Shown one piece after another: positions 17,159 to 18,949 of a stretch of DNA of 18,949 nt (position 1 is its first letter; each line of letters opens with the position of its first letter). A program made the translations under genes and the position numbers. Below the pieces are notes generated by a model that ran no database searches, was not told where the DNA came from, and worked only from the letters and a program-made list of their open reading frames with translations. The DNA is from JAVBNA01 sp031551875 (GTDB lineage Bacteria; Bacillota; Clostridia; Oscillospirales; Acutalibacteraceae). The DNA lies in contig JAVBNA010000029.1 of the NCBI GenBank assembly GCA_031551875.1, forward strand, positions 1-18,949, written 5' to 3'.

Positions 17159-17185
17159 CCGTAGAAAGAAAGGACTGATAAAACT

Positions 17186-18259
17186 ATGAAAAAAATTGGG
17201 ATATTGACAAGCGGGGGAGACTGTCAGGGGCTTAACGCGGCAATTCGCGGCGTGTCCAAGGCACTGTATGAGAACTTTGACGACGTGGAGATTTACGGGA
17301 TCTTCGATGGGTACCGGGGGCTGATTGAGGGGGATTACCGCCTGATGCAGCAGCGTGAATTTTCCGGCATACTCACGCTGGGCGGAACCATTCTCGGGAC
17401 GTCCCGCCAGCCCTTCAAACTCATGCAGGTCATCGGAGAGGACGAGGTGGATAAGGTCGCCGCGATGAAGCGCATTTATGAGAAGATGGAGCTGGACTGC
17501 CTGGTGGTGCTGGGCGGAAACGGCACGCATAAGACCGCCAACCTGCTGAGCCAGCAGGGGCTCAATGTGGTGTCCCTGCCCAAGACCATTGACAATGACC
17601 TGTGGGGCACCGACGTCACCTTTGGGTTTCAGAGCGCGGCGGAGGTGGCGACCGACGTCATTGACGCCATCCACACCACGGCGACCTCTCACGGGCGCGT
17701 GTTCATCATTGAGCTGATGGGGCACAAGGCGGGGTGGCTCACCCTCCATGCGGGCATTGCGGGCGGCGCGGACATCATTCTGATCCCCGAGCTTCCCTTT
17801 AAGCTGGACTCAATTGTGGAGACGTTGGAGGAGCGCACGGAAAAGGGCAAGAAGTTTTCCATTCTGGCGGTGGCAGAGGGCGCGCTTTCCAAAGAGGAAG
17901 CCGAGCTGAGCAAGAAGGAGTTTAAACAAAAGCGCCTCAAATCGGGCTTTATGACCATCTCCTATCAGCTGGCGGATGAACTGCAGAAAAAAACCGGGCA
18001 GGAGATTCGCGTTGTTATTCCCGGCCACTATCAGCGAGGCGGCTCGCCCGGCGCCTACGACCGTGTGCTGGCCTCTCGTTTGGGAGCCGGAGCGGCCGGT
18101 TTTATTGCAAACAAAACCTTCGGTGTTATGGCTGCGATGGTGAACGGGGAAGTGGTGCCAATTGAATTGAGCGACGTGGCCGGAAAGCTTAAGCGGGTGC
18201 CGCTGGACAGCCCATTGATCCAGACCGCGCGCGATTTGGGAGTTGGGATGGGCGACTGA
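17186..18259 (+). CDS. 6-phosphofructokinase, unusual phosphoryl-donor signature
   Basis: 357 residues, ATG 11 bases after GAAAGGA and 27 bases after ppk. The fold signature is complete: ILTSGGDCQGLNAAIRG (6-22), GGTILGTSR (66-74), GGNGT (110-114), PKTIDND (132-138) with catalytic base Asp136, MGHKAGWL (178-185), and PGHYQRGGSPGAYDRVLA near the C-terminus. The classic ATP enzyme has GGDG with PGTIDND and the classic PPi enzyme has GGDD with PKTIDND. This one has Gly at the ATP/PPi position but Lys in PKTIDND, Asn instead of Asp in the metal loop and His instead of Arg in MGR. I recall this combination in a Firmicute subgroup whose donor is not obvious from sequence. Sharing an operon with ppx and ppk hints at a link to polyphosphate or PPi. 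No terminator follows it. Confidence 0.93.
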   Translation: MKKIGILTSGGDCQGLNAAIRGVSKALYENFDDVEIYGIFDGYRGLIEGDYRLMQQREFSGILTLGGTILGTSRQPFKLMQVIGEDEVDKVAAMKRIYEKMELDCLVVLGGNGTHKTANLLSQQGLNVVSLPKTIDNDLWGTDVTFGFQSAAEVATDVIDAIHTTATSHGRVFIIELMGHKAGWLTLHAGIAGGADIILIPELPFKLDSIVETLEERTEKGKKFSILAVAEGALSKEEAELSKKEFKQKRLKSGFMTISYQLADELQKKTGQEIRVVIPGHYQRGGSPGAYDRVLASRLGAGAAGFIANKTFGVMAAMVNGEVVPIELSDVAGKLKRVPLDSPLIQTARDLGVGMGD

Positions 18260-18326
18260 GTGTTCCCCAATAAACTCGAATTCTTCATCAGTAAAAGCGT
18301 CTGTTTTTGCGTTATTGCACCAATAG

Positions 18327-18490
18327 CAAGTCAAGGAAAACCACCAATACGTTACCAAAGCAGCCTATGTGGTGCTGGGTATCAACACCGACGGCCGGAA
18401 GGATATTCTGGGAATCTGGATCGGTCAGCACGAGAGCGCCAAGTTTTGGGCAGGCGTGCTGAATGACCTGAAAAGCCGCGGTGTGCGTGA
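18327..18490 (+). pseudogene. IS256-family (Mutator-type) transposase fragment
   Basis: In one frame the DNA reads QVKENHQYVTKAAY followed by VVLGINTDGRKDILGIWIG, then QHESAKFWAGVLNDLKSRGV and RDV. This is the central core of IS256-type transposases, about 55 of roughly 400 residues. A stop (TAG 18324-18326) precedes it, and it ends just before the second catalytic Asp, where Rhs-type sequence begins. No terminal repeat is visible. It cannot be active. The 67 bases from the pfk stop to here hold nothing that I can identify. Confidence 0.8.
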
Positions 18491-18755
18491 CGTTTACCTG
18501 GAATGGCCTCGGCGAATTGACCGGGCAGGCCAAGACAGGAACCGCCTTGTCTTACACCTACAACGATGACGGCATCCGCACATCTAAGACAGTGAACGGC
18601 GTGACCACAAGCTATACACTTGAAGAAGGCAAGGTTGTGACCGAGACCAAGGGAAGCCAGGTCATCAGCTATACCTACGATGGCAATGGCCAGCTTATTT
18701 ATATGACGTATAACGGTCAGAACTACTTCTACAAGCGCAATATTCAACAAGATAT
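18491..18755 (+). pseudogene. Rhs/YD-repeat protein fragment
   Basis: The frame gives FTWNGLGELTGQAKTGTA, then YTYNDDGIRTSKTVNGVTTS, YTLEEGKVVTE, SYTYDGNGQLIYMTYNGQNY and FYKRNIQQDI. These are tandem YD repeats, ending with the FYKRN-x-QxDI segment that in Rhs proteins leads into the C-terminal core and toxin. Both ends are cut: upstream joins an IS256 fragment, downstream joins a reversed recombinase start. An in-frame ATG at 18481 lies in the IS256 part, with no ribosome binding site, so it is unlikely to be translated. Confidence 0.75.
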
Positions 18756-18784
18756 AATGCTGTGATTCTGTTTTGCTGTTTCAT
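18752..18784 (-). pseudogene. Start of a large serine recombinase gene, first 11 codons only
   Basis: On the minus strand a strong AAAAGGAGGA site is followed at about 8 bases by ATG 18784 and MKQQNRITALY, the characteristic opening of Tn-type large serine recombinases in Firmicutes (usually continuing with a RLSRDDE-like motif). After TAT 18754-18752 the frame enters the reversed Rhs fragment and similarity ends. The IS copy begins 10 bases upstream of the ribosome binding site. Confidence 0.65.
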
Positions 18785-18833
18785 TAAAAAATCCTCCTTT
18801 TCGTAACAGCCGTATTGTAAAGTTAAATGAAAG

Positions 18834-18863
18834 TTGAGAACCCCTCATCCTTAGTGGTACAAT
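18834..18863 (+). promoter_or_regulatory. IS promoter (right copy)
   Basis: TTGAGA (18834-18839) and TACAAT (18858-18863) are separated by 18 bases, upstream of AGAGGAG and the ATG at 18910. Confidence 0.55.
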
Positions 18864-18909
18864 GTTTCTGCTACAAAACGCGTACCTCCCAAAAGAAAGA
18901 GGAGTTCTC

Positions 18910-18949
18910 ATGCAGAAAGTATACCAATTCAGATGCCCAAAATGCAACA
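18910..18949 (+). CDS. Transposase, N-terminal fragment (runs off the right edge)
   Basis: The same 13 codons (MQKVYQFRCPKCN) as at 1-40, opened by ATG 18910 after AGAGGAG. The reading frame continues past the window edge. Confidence 0.55.
   Translation, partial: MQKVYQFRCPKCN

Larger units (their letters stand above)
18811..18949 (+). mobile_element. Right copy of insertion sequence end (inverted relative to the left copy)
   Basis: This is a perfect reverse complement of 1-139, with the IS reading outward to the right. The shared segment is 139 bases at both ends, so both copies are cut at exactly the same IS base. That is more like an assembly graph break inside a repeat than two biological ends. 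The IS tip probably lies near 18811. Confidence 0.75.

Noticed and set aside
18260..18326. Minus-strand translation containing NAKTDAFTDEEFEFIGE as a possible fourth gene fragment
   Set aside because: The peptide is short and I cannot match it to a family, so it may be chance.
18481..18765. Possible functional Rhs-type toxin gene
   Set aside because: Both ends are truncated, no start with a ribosome binding site exists, and no toxin domain is present.

Overview
The window looks like chromosomal DNA of an endospore-forming, anaerobic Firmicute of the class Clostridia, most plausibly Oscillospirales/Ruminococcaceae-like. The reasons are an intact spoIIGA-sigE-sigG cluster, mostly moderately high-GC coding DNA with strong AGGAGG ribosome binding sites, a secreted cohesin/dockerin protein, and zinc-ribbon transposase, IS256-type and large serine recombinase sequences. 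No rRNA, tRNA or CRISPR array is visible.

Layout. (1) Positions 1-139 and 18811-18949 are perfect inverted copies of the start of one insertion sequence, each reading outward off the window. (2) 166-1155 is an AT-richer lipoprotein gene ending in a terminator. (3) 1326-3941 is the sporulation cluster. A promoter with a 22-nt spacer, as in Bacillus spoIIG, drives spoIIGA and sigE. sigG has its own sigma-F-like promoter and a hairpin that could hide its ribosome binding site on read-through mRNA. A terminator closes the cluster. (4) 3956-4624 (minus) is a second lipoprotein. (5) 4773-12113 (minus) is a two-gene secreted carbohydrate unit: a cohesin/dockerin protein followed by a 2030-residue GH2 enzyme with NPCBM, Big_4-like, InlB-type and DNRLRE-like modules. 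A clear promoter precedes it with a leader of about 310 nt. (6) 12618-13342 (minus) holds a PH-domain protein with a calcium-loop-like tail and a small membrane protein. A decayed copy of part of the PH gene lies on the far side of the GH2 gene. (7) 13510-18259 (plus) is a polyphosphate/glycolysis operon: ppx-like phosphatase, ppk1 and a phosphofructokinase. (8) 18327-18784 is a mosaic of fragments (IS256 transposase, Rhs/YD-repeat, serine recombinase start) abutting the right IS copy.

How the genes work together. SpoIIGA is the membrane protease that activates pro-sigma-E in the mother cell, and sigma-G takes over in the forespore. The GH2 and cohesin/dockerin proteins would act outside the cell on galactoside-type glycans. 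Ppk makes polyphosphate, Ppx degrades it, and the co-transcribed phosphofructokinase, whose active-site residues are neither the classic ATP nor the classic PPi pattern, suggests a link between phosphate storage and glycolysis. The last point is inference.
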